From contig JABCPU010000500.1 of NCBI GenBank assembly GCA_016800925.1, positions 1 through 45,710 on the forward strand: 45,710 nt of DNA. The letters run 5' to 3'. A program made the translations under genes and the position numbers. The notes under the pieces were generated by a model. It had not been told where the DNA came from. It searched no databases and saw nothing but the letters and a program-made list of their open reading frames with translations. Position 1 is the stretch's first letter. Each line of letters begins with the position of its first letter. This document shows positions 1-10,645 of the stretch, piece after piece. This DNA is from Suillus spraguei. Lineage: Eukaryota; Basidiomycota; Agaricomycetes; Boletales; Suillaceae.

Positions 1-480
1 GGGACTCGGGACTCACAACATTGTGAATGATATGGATGCACACATGTGAAGTGCCGAACGCCGACTGCCGAGGCCCGGCACCCGGAACTCGGGACTCGGC
101 ACTCAGAATAATGTGAAAGTTATTGATCCACATATGTTGACTGCCGAACCCCGCACTGTCGCACAGATATCTATTTCGTCTCGAACCTTGATTGCTGAAC
201 CCCAAACCATGAAAACCGGTAGTCCACAATTGTGGGGTTCGGGGTTCGGTACCTAAGATTCATGACTCGCCACTCAGAAATATGTGAGGCAATCTTGCCA
301 TTCGGAAGTCGAGTCCCATGAATTAAGTCCCAAACTCTAAGTACCATTGCACTCAGGCATTCGCCACTCAGCATTTGGGATTTAGGACTCTACATCCGGA
401 TCTTGACATCCAGTCCTCAAAATCCGGAACAAAATATTCGGGAGTCAAGACAATCATTTGGACGGAATAAAATATTTTAC
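1..480. repeat. CCGG-rich repeat array, left copy
   Basis: Imperfect units combine a block of the type AGTGCCGAACCCCGAACTCC and CGGCACCCGGCACTCGGGAC with an AT-rich block carrying AATGTGA and GATCCACA. The same blocks recur at about 9780-11960 in the same orientation, including the variant with CCGGTAGTCCAC near 215-235, which pairs with CTGGTAGTCTAC near 11670. The array is cut by the window edge. Short frames inside it have no coding character. No further gene is seen up to 504. Confidence 0.85.
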
Positions 481-504
481 ATCATGTATGAAATGAAGAC
501 CATT

Positions 505-1307
505 CTAATCTAAACACAGTGAAGAGGACTCCACTCCCCTGCCTCTCTTCAATCTCTGTAGCATGTCAGTGTACATCTTCACCTCTGCCATCTTCTCATG
601 GATACCCTCATCTTGCTCCTCCATCAATGCTACCAGGCGTGCTCGAATCATCTTAAGTCCCATCACTGATGGGCCTGATGAGTCATTTACCTCCTCAGGA
701 AGAACCAAGCCATCATCCTCAACTCCATTTACCATCCAATGCTGGTAGTGAACGACACAGGACCTCATGATCTGACCCCATTGCCATGGTTCATTCGGAA
801 TTTCGGTGTGTCCCATCCACCATGGAGTATCATAGCTGGGAATAATCCGGGATGGATGTCCCGGAGCTGCGACATCATCAAACTGACACAGGTGGGATGA
901 AAAGATGTGGTCTGGAACAGTGTTCCAGGTGAGCATGGGATACAATGTCAGGACATGAGCGACGGGGCTTGGAACAACAGAAACGATGTTCCTTGCAGCT
1001 GAGTACTGCAGGAGTGGCGTAACAAATGTCTGTTGGAAATCTCAGCATTGCCCAAAAAAGTCAGCCGGTCATCCGGTCATCAGTCACTTACATTGATTTC
1101 CCATTGCACCCCGGCTTTAAAGTACATGATCCGGGCAGAAGAGGGAGGGTTGTTAGCAGCCTCCATCTGATATTGAGAGATACATGCGCGGATGCGCGAT
1201 GCAGCCATATTCAAAGTACAAGAAATATCTTGAAGGTTCAGCTTCATGGGTTGCCAGTGATGTCCAGTATTTGGAGTGCCAGATGTGGATGCAGGAGTTT
1301 CAGGCAT
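505..1307 (-). CDS. hypothetical protein of repeat-bounded module (2 exons)
   Basis: I do not recognise a named family. Exon 1 is 1307-1092 and exon 2 is 1029-505. The 62-bp intron has GTAAG and CAACAG ends and joins the exons in phase 0, giving 246 residues. The N-terminus is polar. The middle is Trp/Pro-rich (PWWMGHTE, EPWQWGQ). The C-terminus, from RARLVALMEEQDE through KMAEVKMYTDMLQRLKRG, is a likely coiled coil. There is no signal peptide or membrane segment. It lies downstream of, and on the same strand as, the KDZ-tail ORF. Similar Trp-rich proteins with helical tails are, from memory, common near Agaricomycete transposons; that link is inference. The start is the first Met of the open frame. 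Confidence 0.6.
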
Positions 1308-1478
1308 GGCTAATGCAAGAGTGTGACGCTGGGAATGACACTGACAGATAGTAAAGAGCTGATGATATGAGTCACTGATGGATGGATTAGAAATTCAAAC
1401 TCCGACATGGGCTGACCCGGACAATTCCCGGGACTCAATGTTTGGGTGTCAAATATGCGTTTCATCAGCAAAACAAAT

Positions 1479-2217
1479 TCATTCATGTGCACCATCGATC
1501 AACGAGGGCTGCAGGTCTTGAAATGCTGCCTGTGCATCCTGAGCTAGTAAGGAATACATTTGAGACTGCCTTCCGGCATAGCATGCATGACCCGGAAGTT
1601 GTTTCAACAATGATTCCTGCATCCGGGCACCCCATGTGGTTGCCTTCCACAAGAAAAAGTTGCACGTCCAATCCATCTCTGATTGCACCAATGATATTTC
1701 TTCCATCCATCGATCCCGTAGTGCCTTTGCCCGAAGCCAATGAACTCGGTAAACTTGGGATGGGTCCTGTCAGCTCACCACGAATATATCAAGCATGCCC
1801 GAACTCACATTCCTCATTCCACGAATTTTCTGGACCCTCCATGTCGACTTCCACTGACCAGAACCAAGCGAGGGACTCATTTCGCTGACCTCGGGCGTTT
1901 GGATCGCCGATGGCAGTGCTGATTTTGAGCTGCTCGCGAAGCAGGGGTTTGTATTTCTGAAGCTGGTCTGGCCCCGGCTCAAGTTGTATCATTTGCTTCC
2001 TGGTTTTTGTATATATACTGGCATGTAGGGATACTGCCTGCTGCACTGATGTCACCTGGGACCACGCTCGAGTTTTTAGGGCTTGAGATTTGGCTTGCCT
2101 AACTGTTGTTCGGAACAGGATAGCCTTGTTGCACAAGTGAATGCGGAGATTGTGCAGGGCATCATTGGCCTGCCCTTCACGAAGGGACATCTCCAACGGA
2201 ATCAGATCCTCTGCCAT
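1479..2217 (-). CDS. KDZ-type transposase C-terminal region, truncated
   Basis: Exon 1 is 2217-1809 and exon 2 is 1753-1479. The 55-bp intron begins GTGAGT and ends CCAAG. The joined frame is open for 227 residues. Recognisable blocks, in order, are LREGQANDALHNLRIHL, KTRAWSQV, STAIGDPNARGQRNESLAWF, EFYRVHWLRAKALRDRW and QSEMDWTCNFFL. From memory this pattern is typical of the helical tail of Kyakuja-Dileera-Zisupton (KDZ) transposase proteins in Agaricomycetes. The catalytic core and the CxC cysteine clusters are absent: an in-frame stop lies about 45 nt upstream of the ATG, and the next gene starts only 12 bp away on the other strand. I read it as the stranded 3' end of a transposase. It could instead be a small stand-alone protein derived from that tail. 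Confidence 0.5.
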
Positions 2218-3754
2218 ACAGCGTCTGCAATGTTCAACCCCGAGGTTTTGATTGGCAACGAAATTTCAGAGTTGAAGAACTACCTTCCTGAGTGGACCAC
2301 GGCCAAAAGGGGTGAGAAGCGAGGGGTTTTCACTGCAATTGCCAGGGCAGCCAGGTTGTTTGCTCCTAAAGTCGACCAAGGACAATGGAAAAAGAGGAAG
2401 CAGGTGATGCGTCTTCGTTGTGTTGAAAAACTACAATTTTAACATCTTATTCTTCCATCAACTCTCAGATGTATAACACTTGGTTGTTCAACAACAAGAA
2501 AAGGAAGGAAAGGAAGGACATGATAAAGTATGGGAGGAAATGGACGCCTAGGATGGTGGTCTACCAGCAGAAGCGCGAAGAGGTGCTAAAGAGGATTGAG
2601 GACGAGTCCGGGGCAAAGCCGGGAGATCCCAGTATGTTCAAACATTATCAGGGGGCTGTGAAGAGAGTCATGGCTGAATTGGACGACGACGAGTTGGAGA
2701 AGGCAAAAGAAACAGCGGAAGAATGGTCAAACAGCTTTCCTCCTCCGGAGATACAAGCAGAAGTTGCTCGTAAGAAGGGACCGGCATATATGGAGCACTT
2801 TTCGAAAGAGATGTGGAGGCAATGCAGGATGAGAGTTTTTGTGTTGTCAGCTTGGAAGAATGAACAGGGAGAGGTTCTGTTCGGATGTAAGTCAATTGTG
2901 TCCGTCATCGCCGATCTTGGATCTCAATATATGTGTGCAGGCATGATGATAATGAGGCATTAGGAGATGGGGACAGCTTCATGAAGATAAGGACTGGGAG
3001 GACATTGAGCCAGTATGGCAGGAGTACGCCCAGGAACAGTTCGGTGAGGGTTTGAACTTTGGATGCAAGAATGCATTCGTTGATCATCACAATGATAGAT
3101 GCCGGGCACAGGACGGAGGACGACAGGTCAAGGGAGGTCGCAAAAGAGTCAGAAAACCAGCTTTGGAACTCGACACGATGGAAATGGGATGCTGTTGCTT
3201 CCAGACATCACGGAAACAAAACTTGAAGAGAAGAAAGCCATAGTCAGGGCGTTTCTTACATCCCACTACAGTGAGTCTTTCTGTTACGACCATGCAAAAC
3301 CGGAGATTAGCAAGAAGTCCTGGTCTTACATGGGGTTGTACCGGAGGGTTGTGTAAGTCAAAGGGGCTTGGCCTCAGCTCGTACGCTGTGCCCCTTACCC
3401 GAGTATGTGCCCTTAATTTCGGATGAAGTCCAAGGGAGAGTTCTGGTGGAGTCCGGATGGAGGGTCCGGACGAACTCTAAGGCAGGATAGCTCGACAGAG
3501 CTCCAATGGACTTCCAGATGAGCGCGGAATGCGCCGGAACTATTTCCAGAAGGTAGGGAGTAATGGTAACACTACTGGAAACAAGTTCCAAGTAGAACGG
3601 ATGAAGGATGGACCGCTGGACAAAAGTCCAGGGCAGGATAGGAGCAGAGCTCCGGAGGGAAAGATTATCCATAGATGTCAGAGGATAGGATAGGATGGAT
3701 CCGAAGGACTAGGGGTCGAAGGTCCGGGAGCTCGGAGGAGCGGATGATCAGGGA

Positions 3755-4150
3755 GCGGAGGAGCGGATGGGAAGGGCGGAGGAGCGGGAGGAGCGGAAGG
3801 GAGCGGGAGGGAGGAGCGGAGGAGCGGAGGAGCGGAGGAGCGGAGGAGCGGAGGAGCGGAGGAGCGGAGCGGAGGAGCGGAGGAGCGGAGGAGCGGAGGA
3901 GCGGAGGAGCGGAGGAGCGGAGGAGCGGAGGAGCGGAGGAGCGGAGGAGCGGAGGAGCGGAGGAGCGGAGGAGCGGAGGAGCGGAGGAGCGGAGGAGCGG
4001 AGGAGCGGAGGTGAGCAGAGGAGCAGAGGAGCAGAGAGAGCAGAGGAGCGGAGGAGCAGAGGAGCAGAGGAGCGGAGGAGCAGAGGAGCGGAGGAGCAGA
4101 GGAGCAGAGGAGCAGAGGAGCGGAGGAGCAGAGGAGCGGAGGAGCGGAAT
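3755..4150 (+). repeat. 8-bp purine-rich microsatellite (GAGGAGCG / GAGGAGCA)
   Basis: Roughly fifty tandem copies of GAGGAGCG occur, changing to a GAGGAGCA-rich variant after about 4010. The + strand carries almost no T. Frames across it give RSGGAEE-type repeats on more than one frame. These are an artefact of the repeat and not a protein. It lies in the sense strand of the long intron. Confidence 0.9.
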
Positions 4151-4799
4151 GATCGGGTGATCGGATGAGCGTAAGCTCTGGGGATCTTAGAGGAAGTGTT
4201 GGCTACTAGAGAGGAGTAGGTCCGGATATGGTGTTAGAGATAGTATAGACTACTCCGGACAAGGTCCGGAATAGAACAGACAGTATAAGACTACCAAAGG
4301 TAGAGTCGGAGGTGAAACAGATGATAGACAGAGATGGACGAAGTCCGAACAGATTATAGAACATAGGATCAAAGCTCCGGCCTAGGGAGTAATCCCATAG
4401 GCCTGAGTTGGAAGCTTACAAGGGCCGGAGCCCAAGTGCAAGAACGGAGACGGAGTTATATAGACATGATAACAGGATACAGAGTAATCAAAGGAATATA
4501 CAGAAGTAGGAACAAATGAATCAGACTAAGGTCTGCAGGAGTTGTACTACAAGTTTATATACTGTAGGAGCATGCCGGAGGGTAAGTACGGATAGTCCGA
4601 GGCTATGTCTGAAGCATACGGAAACCACATTAGTAAGTACAGCGGACATAAGGCTATGAACTCGGAGATGAAGCTTGTACGAAATACTTTATCAAGACGG
4701 AGGCAAGAGATCACCGAGAACCGGAAGCACAGAGATACCCAGAAGCCGGAGACACAGGTATATTCTAAAAGGGGTAATGCGCAGGTGCGGGGGAATAGT

Positions 4800-4905
4800 T
4801 CGGATATGAACTCGGATCGGATAAGGACACGGATCGGATATGGACACGGATCGGATATGGACACGGATCGGATATGGACACGGATGGATATGGATTGGAG
4901 TGGAT
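4800..4905 (+). repeat. 17-bp tandem repeat GGATCGGATATGGACAC
   Basis: About five imperfect head-to-tail copies occur, shortening into GGATATGGATTGG at the right edge. It also lies within the long intron, downstream of the purine repeat. Confidence 0.8.
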
Positions 4906-5859
4906 GGGTGGATTGGATATGTGAAAGTTGGGTGTCTGGATGTCCATGGATTGGATTTGATCTAGACCTGAATGTACGGTATATGACACTTTCGTGGCAA
5001 CATCTGAGCTGTTGCTGAATGCGTGGACACAGGAATATGTTCCGGGAATGACAAGGCTGTCGTGCCATGGAGTGCCCTCGTACAAAGTCAGGATGACTTT
5101 GTGGCAAGGAAGTATCTTCCGGCGGATATTGACCTGAAGGAGCCTTCGAAGTTGCAAAGCTGGGACACAACGGCCTTGCTCAATTTCTGGTATGCTCAGC
5201 AGGAAACAGGAAAAGATTCAACATTTCTGTTCAAAGCATGGAAGAACAAGGATGGGGACATGGTACCATCTGTGGTATCCGGCAAAGTCGCCATCGCGTC
5301 TGACTCGTCAAGTGAGAATGCAGAAGAGTGGAACTCTCCGAAGGCCCCGGGATCCATCAACCGAAGCCGAGAGTGATACCGACAGTGAAACTCATGACAA
5401 GGAGGATGACATTGATGATGACTCGGCTGATGGTCGATCCCCACTGAAGAAACCCAGACAAATAGCACACCCATCTTCAGCACCCAACGAGACAGAAGTT
5501 CCATGTTCAATGCCGGAGCCTCGCCCGGCCAGGCCGGCCAAGGCAGGTGCACTTTTGACATCACGATGGGCGACCTCCTGGCCGGGATCACTGAGGAAGT
5601 GGAAGAGAGGAACGCCATCGCCGGAACCAAGGAGTATACAGGGCAAGAAAGCTGTCATTGAACCATCCGCAAGGACCACCGGAGTAAGTCTCAAAAGCCG
5701 GTAGAGAGTACACTTCGAGTAACCAGGGCAAGGGAAGGAAATAATGTACATATACCAAACTGCCCCCATGTTTACCACATTTTCATCATTTGTCACACTT
5801 CTTAAAACACAGTGTCCCACTTCCAAAATGTTGAATCCTAAGCACCGAGTTCCGGACGT

Positions 5860-6240
5860 ATCCTGATCACGAGTTCCGGACGACTCCCGATCACCGAGGT
5901 CCGGCACCCAAGTATCAATCATTGGTAGTTGGTATTAGAGATTAGGGTTTGTGCATCATCTAAAATACATTGGAACTGTCATTGATATACATGAAAAATT
6001 CAGTGGTTCACATGATTTAAGTATGTGAATGAAAATCCAAATATCACGAAACCCGATCACCGAGTTCCGGATGAATCCCAATCACCGAGCTCCGGACCCC
6101 GGGAATCAATAATTGGCTGTTGGAATGGGACAATTGGGTGTGTGCATCATCTAAAATCAATTGGAAATGTCATTGTTATACATGAAAAATTCAGTGGTGA
6201 ACATGATGTAAGTATGTGAATGAATATCCAAATATTTACA
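5860..6240 (+). repeat. two tandem copies of a ~185-bp unit
   Basis: Copy 1 (about 5870-6050) and copy 2 (about 6055-6240) each run from CGATCACCGAG(T/C)TCCGGA through GTGTGCATCATCTAAAAT and CATGAAAAATTCAGTGGT to GTATGTGAATGAA. The interval 5705-5860 between the preceding gene and the repeat has no recognisable content. The CCGAGTTCCGGA opening resembles the core of the flanking CCGG arrays. Confidence 0.8.
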
Positions 6241-7253
6241 TATGGGGTTGATCATCACACTTTTCAATGAGGGTATCTAATACAAGCAGCAATTCAGAGC
6301 TCATCTGTTTGGCCCTTTGCAACCTCCGGAGGTCCATATCAGCTCTTCTGAGTTTGTCGGATGTGTCAGCCCAAGCCACTCGGAATGGTCAGTCGGCCTC
6401 GAGGAGTTGATGTACGGTAGGCTCCGGAAGATGGCCATGACGCTGTTGGTAATGGTCCAGGCGATCCAGAATTGATTCAACTTCAAGAAAATTAGCAGAA
6501 TGATACATGATGAACAATTAAATACTCACATTCTGTTTGATCATATGACCCTAGGGGCATGAACTCCCTAAGCATGGCACGCAGGTCTTCATTGCTGAGT
6601 TCCGGTATGGGGGACTGACATTTAGGAGGTGTTGCATGTGCTTGGGACATCACATCAACAATAAAAATGAGATTGTATGAGTGAACTCACCTGGAATTGC
6701 TATTCCTGGGATAGCCGGAGCATCAGTCTCAACATCAGCACATTCCGGTGCTTCATCACAATCAATAAGATCATCATCAGGCCCTAGGTACAAGTCCGGA
6801 TCGTTGAACAAAGGCAGTTCCTCAGGCTGAGCCGGGCATAAATGATCTGGATGGATTGAATGAACATCCACAGTTGGACTATCTAAAGGTGAAGTGAGAA
6901 AACCTACCAGAAACTGCATCCAAGACATCCGGAACACCTGATGACCCAGAATCATAGTCGATCTCATCATCCGGCCCAAGGTATACATCTTCACTTGGAT
7001 CTAATAAATGTCCAGTCAATTGTAAGATATACTCAAAGCAACACATACCTGATGAAATCCGGGACTCAGTCTCATCATCCGGCCCAAGGTATACATCATC
7101 CAGTGCATCTGGTCCATCTCCGGTCAATTGAGAGCTGTACTGAAAGCACAACATACCTAGTGAAATCCAGGACTCGGTTGAATCATCCACATCCATTGAG
7201 TTGTATTCAGTGACCGGAGGTTCATAAAATCTGACTGCTGGTTGAGATCTCAT
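6236..7253 (-). pseudogene. acidic repeat protein with duplicated exon cassette, one nonsense codon
   Basis: The gene starts at 7253 (MRSQPAVRFYEPPVTEYNS). It shows three related acidic blocks, DVYLGPDDETES, DVYLGPDDEIDYDS and DLYLGPDDDLIDCDE. The first two are followed by near-identical GTATGT-starting intron candidates, so an exon-intron unit has been copied. Later exons encode PLDSPTVDVHSIHPDHL, then ELSNEDLRAMLREFMPLGS, and finally a helical C-terminus (VESILDRLDHYQQRHGHLP ... DKLRRADMDLRRLQRAKQ) ending at 6236. A TGA interrupts that last exon near 6400. No family is recognised. It is divergent from the cysteine-rich gene at 7473 and shares a 219-bp intergenic region with it. Exact exon borders are uncertain. 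Confidence 0.5.
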
Positions 7254-7472
7254 GATGTCTGATCAACTGATCAAACTGATTGATAACTGATAACTTCGAA
7301 GTTCAACACATGGCTGGCAACGGCCGAAAGTTGAACCACGACCAAACAAAGACAAACAATCAACGCTTATCAAGATTGTCCTTCAATTGTCTGGTTTCTT
7401 TTGAAACTTCATCCAAGTGATCACAGATTTCAAACTTATCTCAAGCTTTTCACATCTTTCAAGTCAATCCAA
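7254..7472. promoter_or_regulatory. shared divergent promoter region
   Basis: This 219-bp interval separates the ATG at 7253 (minus) from the ATG at 7473 (plus), so it must hold the 5' control sequence of both. It has TGATCAACTGATCAAACTGAT near 7258-7280, a short ATCAACTGATCA-type partial palindrome, and CT-rich sequence before the plus-strand start. No clear TATA box is seen. Confidence 0.4.
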
Positions 7473-9609
7473 ATGTCTACTTCAGTTGAAACCTCTTTGG
7501 CCAGTCTCAAGGCAACCACTGCTCAGATTGTGGGCATCATCGCCGGGGCTCGGCTCATGCCTGCCGGCACTGGCCAAGCCCACCTTGCTCTGACAGCACA
7601 AGTCACTAATCTTGTGGTAAGTACCATTCATGTGTTAATTTTACTTTTGGTTTTTCTAAGATCTGGGTAGGCTGAGATTGTCCGGGAGCATGAGAAAGGG
7701 CCTTACATGCCCGGCATCATTGCATCCTGCTCCAAGGAGTTGATGAGAGTCAGGTCCATGACTCCCCGGGTGTGGCCCAACTGGCACAGCATCGGTCATG
7801 ACGACCCCCGGGTGTTGAAACACTCCTGGCGCAGCAAGATTCGCGCCTGGGAGGCGTTAGGTGACCATTCAGGTGATCTCCCTGTCATGCCTAACCCTTC
7901 CATTGGCCCAATCACTGTGGACCTTCCCTCCCCACCCGTCATCGCCAGCAATGTCGCTGGTTCTTCCACCCACGCCACCTCCGAGCTCCGGGACAAAGGA
8001 AAAGGTAAGGCGGTTGTTGCTGACCCAGAGCCGGAGGTGGAAGGGAGCAGGAAGAGGAAGTCCCCCATGATGTCCGGACACTCTTCCTCACCTCCGAAGT
8101 CGGCCAAGAAGGGTCGCAAGCGGGTCAAGGCAACTCGCCATGTCAAGCAGAATGTGCTTGTGGAGTCGGAAGATGATGAAGACACAATTGTTCAGGTATG
8201 TCGTCCAGCTCATTGTTTTCATTCTCTCAATTTTCTGTAGCCTATTTCGAGTGGAGTGCCGGCGCTCAACGTTCCCCGGCCTTCCACAATTGGTGTAGGG
8301 ACGCCTCATTCCCCTCGTTCACCACGTTCCCCAAAGAAGCAATTGTTTGGTCCTGCTTCAGTAAGTAATATTTAGTTGTCCGCACTTGGAAAAATGCTTA
8401 TGTATCATCAGCTCATTGCCGGCAGTCCACCCAAGGTGATGGTGAGTCATGATTCTTTGTCCGGACCTCCCGCCTGTACTTACCCATTGTCAGGCCACCT
8501 CCGGCAGTCGTCCGGAGGTTGTCGAGACCCCCCAGGCAATGTCCAGCACTCCGGCTGAGGAACCTGCAGTCATGGATACAGGTGATATTCTCATTCCGGC
8601 CCAGTGAGTACTCTAATGAATTCCAATGAGTCCATCAACTAATGGAACCCACAGAACAACCCCTGCCATTATTGCACCCAGGAGAAGTGGCCCTGCGCCA
8701 CTCGGTTGGACAGGAGGACCCGTGCCCCATGTTTGTCGTGCGTCCGCTGCGCCACCAAGAAGATCAAATGTGTCCCAGCATCCATGGGATCCCCGCCAAA
8801 ACGTATTCGAGGGAAGTCAACCACCCGGCAGGCTCGCTCCAGGACACCTTCCAGAGCTCCCTCCAATGCGCCGGCTGCCTCGCAGTCCAAAGCCCGAACT
8901 CGCAGTCAATCTCGTGGCCCCTCCGGCACTCCAGCTGTCCCTGCTGTTACCACACCCAAGGCACAGTCCCGTGGGCGCAGCAAGACAATCACTGCCCCCA
9001 AGACACCTGCACCTGCATCAGCTTGTGAGTCACCCCAATTGTCTATGACCATCTGACCTTATCTTTCACTTAGCTATTCCGTCTTCAAGCGCCCCAGTGC
9101 CTCGTCCGGCACTCGATGTGCCCATGCCGGATCTCCATTCCATGGCAATTGCGATTCGGGATGGTGCCGCTCGAATTGCTCTTCTTGAGGCTCGTGTGGC
9201 GGAGCAGGATGGTAAGATTGATACCCTGCAACGCCTCCATGAGGGCCTTCGTCGCAAAGTCATGGACCGGCACCCTTCATTTCCACTTCCCGACTCTCCT
9301 GTCAATGCAACCTTTTTGCTTGATCAATCCGTCCCCCTGGCCATCTCACCACTCCCATCTGCACTTGCTCCCCTCATTGACTTGGATATGGCAGGAATGG
9401 AGCCTCCATCTCCGAAAGTCCAGCCTGCATCTATCATTGAGGGTCTCATATTTGAGCTGAGCCAGATTCAGCCTGAGGGTCCACAAACGTCCGGCGAACT
9501 TGTGGACCCAGATGATCCGGGCAACCTTGTCCCAGAATATGATTCTGATGATATGGATGTTGAGGTGAAGGTTGAACCCTCTGCTGATGAGGGTGAAATG
9601 GCTACATAA
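7473..9609 (+). CDS. cysteine-rich, coiled-coil hypothetical protein (7 exons)
   Basis: Exons are 7473-7616, 7671-8195, 8241-8360, 8412-8441, 8494 to about 8607, 8655-9024 and 9074-9609. Domains in order: a short N-terminal helical part; a Lys/Arg-rich stretch (SRKRKSP, KSAKKGRKRVK); a Ser/Pro-rich linker; a cysteine cluster in exon 6 (PCHYCTQEKWPC, then PCLSCVRCATKKIKC) resembling fungal Zn(II)2Cys6-like motifs; a basic Ser/Arg tail; a coiled coil in exon 7 (ARIALLEARVAEQDGKID); and an acidic C-terminus. DNA binding is a plausible inference. At the exon 5/6 junction the donor reads CAG|TGAGT and lacks one G of the consensus CAG|GTGAGT; without that G the frame into the cysteine cluster does not match. 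The gene may therefore be newly broken or spliced differently. Confidence 0.6.
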
Positions 9610-9779
9610 TTGTAGGTTCATAGATGTATATACAATGTTTGAATCAATGTCAGTGCTGGATGCCAAGTCCGGACATCCGGAACTGGACAATGGAGATTCA
9701 CAATTGATATTTCGCGACTTCCGGATATCCGGCTACCTGAAACACAACACACAATTTAAAGAATTTGAAACATCTCTGT

Positions 9780-10645
9780 CGAGTTACCTTGTGCCGGGTG
9801 CCGGGTCACATTGTGAAACATATCATTCCATATATCTGAAGTGCCGAACCCCGGACCCCAGGACCCTGGAGTTGGGACTCATCACCATGTGACAGATATC
9901 GATCCACATATTTGATGTGCTGAACCCCGAACTCCGGCACTCGGGAGTTAGAACAATATGAGGCAATACAAAGATATTGATTTACACATGTTCAGTGCCG
10001 AACCCCGAACTCCGGCACCCGGCACTCGGGACTCGGGCCTTGGAACTTATAACAATGTGAAAGATGTCGATGCACATTTTCTATCACTGACCCCCGAACC
10101 CCGGCACCCGGGAGTGAGAAACATGTGAGGCAATACCAAGATATTGATTTACACGTGGGGAGTGCTGAACCCCGAACTCCGGCACCCGGCAGTTGGGAAT
10201 CTGGACTCGGGACTCATAACCATGTGAAAGATATTGATCCACATATTTAACCACCCAACGCCGAACCCCAGCACCCGGGAGTGAGAACAATGTGAGTCAA
10301 TACAAAGATATTGATGTACACATGTTGAATGCCGAACCCCGAACTCCAGCACCCGGCACTCGGGACTCGGGACGTGGTACTCATAACACTGAGACAGATA
10401 TCGATCCATATATTTTCACACCGAACCCCGAACCCCGCCACCCGTGAGTTAGAACAATGTGAGGCAATACAAAGTTGAGTCCCGAATCACAATCACCGAG
10501 TGCTGGGTTACCATGTGAGGCAATACCATGATATTGATTTACACAAGTTGAGTGCCGAACCCCGAGCTCCGGCACCTGGGAGTGAGCACAATGTGAGGCA
10601 ACACCATGATATTTATTTACACAAGTTGAGTGCCGAACACCGAGT
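9780..10645. repeat. CCGG-rich repeat array, right copy, forward block
   Basis: Units alternate an AT-rich block (AATGTGAGGCAATAC, GATATTGATTTACACA) with a GC-rich block (GTGCCGAACCCCGAACTCC, GGCACCCGGCACTCGGGACT). They match the array at 1-480 in orientation and content. Long frames here (for example HSTCV-type peptides) come only from the repeat. The stretch 9610-9780 after the preceding gene shows no other feature. Confidence 0.85.

Larger units (their letters stand above)
3271..5032 (+). other. 1.76-kb intron packed with simple repeats
   Basis: The donor is GTGAGT after CCCACTACA. The acceptor is GGACACAG before GAATATGTTCC. Splicing joins the His-Tyr codons to Arg-Ile-Cys-Ser-Gly in frame. 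The interior holds unique-looking sequence rich in TCCGGA (3360-3750 and 4150-4500), an 8-bp purine repeat (3755-4150) and a 17-bp repeat (about 4800-4905). It is about thirty times longer than the other introns in this window. Confidence 0.6.
2230..5704 (+). pseudogene. degraded multi-exon gene of mobile module, with giant repeat-filled intron
   Basis: Exon 1 is 2230-2403. A 65-bp intron leads to exon 2 from 2469 (YNTWLFNNKKRKERKDM, WTPRMVVYQQKREEVLKR, KGPAYMEHFSKEMW). An intron near 2888-2939 leads to a block (GDGDSFMK ... LPDITETKLEEKKAIVRAFL) ending at the GTGAGT donor at 3271. Coding resumes at 5033 after CACAG with ICSGNDKAVVPWSALVQSQD and LPADIDLKEPSKLQ. An acidic tail (ESDTDSETHDKEDDIDDD) and Pro-rich stretches follow to 5704. 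The blocks read like a conserved Agaricomycete hypothetical protein seen in many copies; I know no function. Apparent single-base frameshifts occur near 2940, 2987, 3182, 5350 and 5560, so no full-length product is expected. The N-terminus is lysine-rich and the C-terminus acidic. Confidence 0.55.

Noticed and set aside
2083..2229. Upstream plus-strand Met at 2083 as start of the 2230 gene
   Set aside because: The segment 2083-2217 is antisense to well-conserved KDZ-tail codons, so the later Met at 2230 is preferred.
3675..4168. Two overlapping plus-strand frames of 133-161 residues with RSGGAEE repeats
   Set aside because: Both are products of the 8-bp microsatellite and lie in the intron. 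A repeat whose unit length is not a multiple of 3 gives similar peptides in several frames.
4547..5170. 207-residue minus-strand frame with Ser/Ile/Arg repeats
   Set aside because: It is antisense to the 17-bp repeat and to the exon resuming at 5033, with no recognisable domain.
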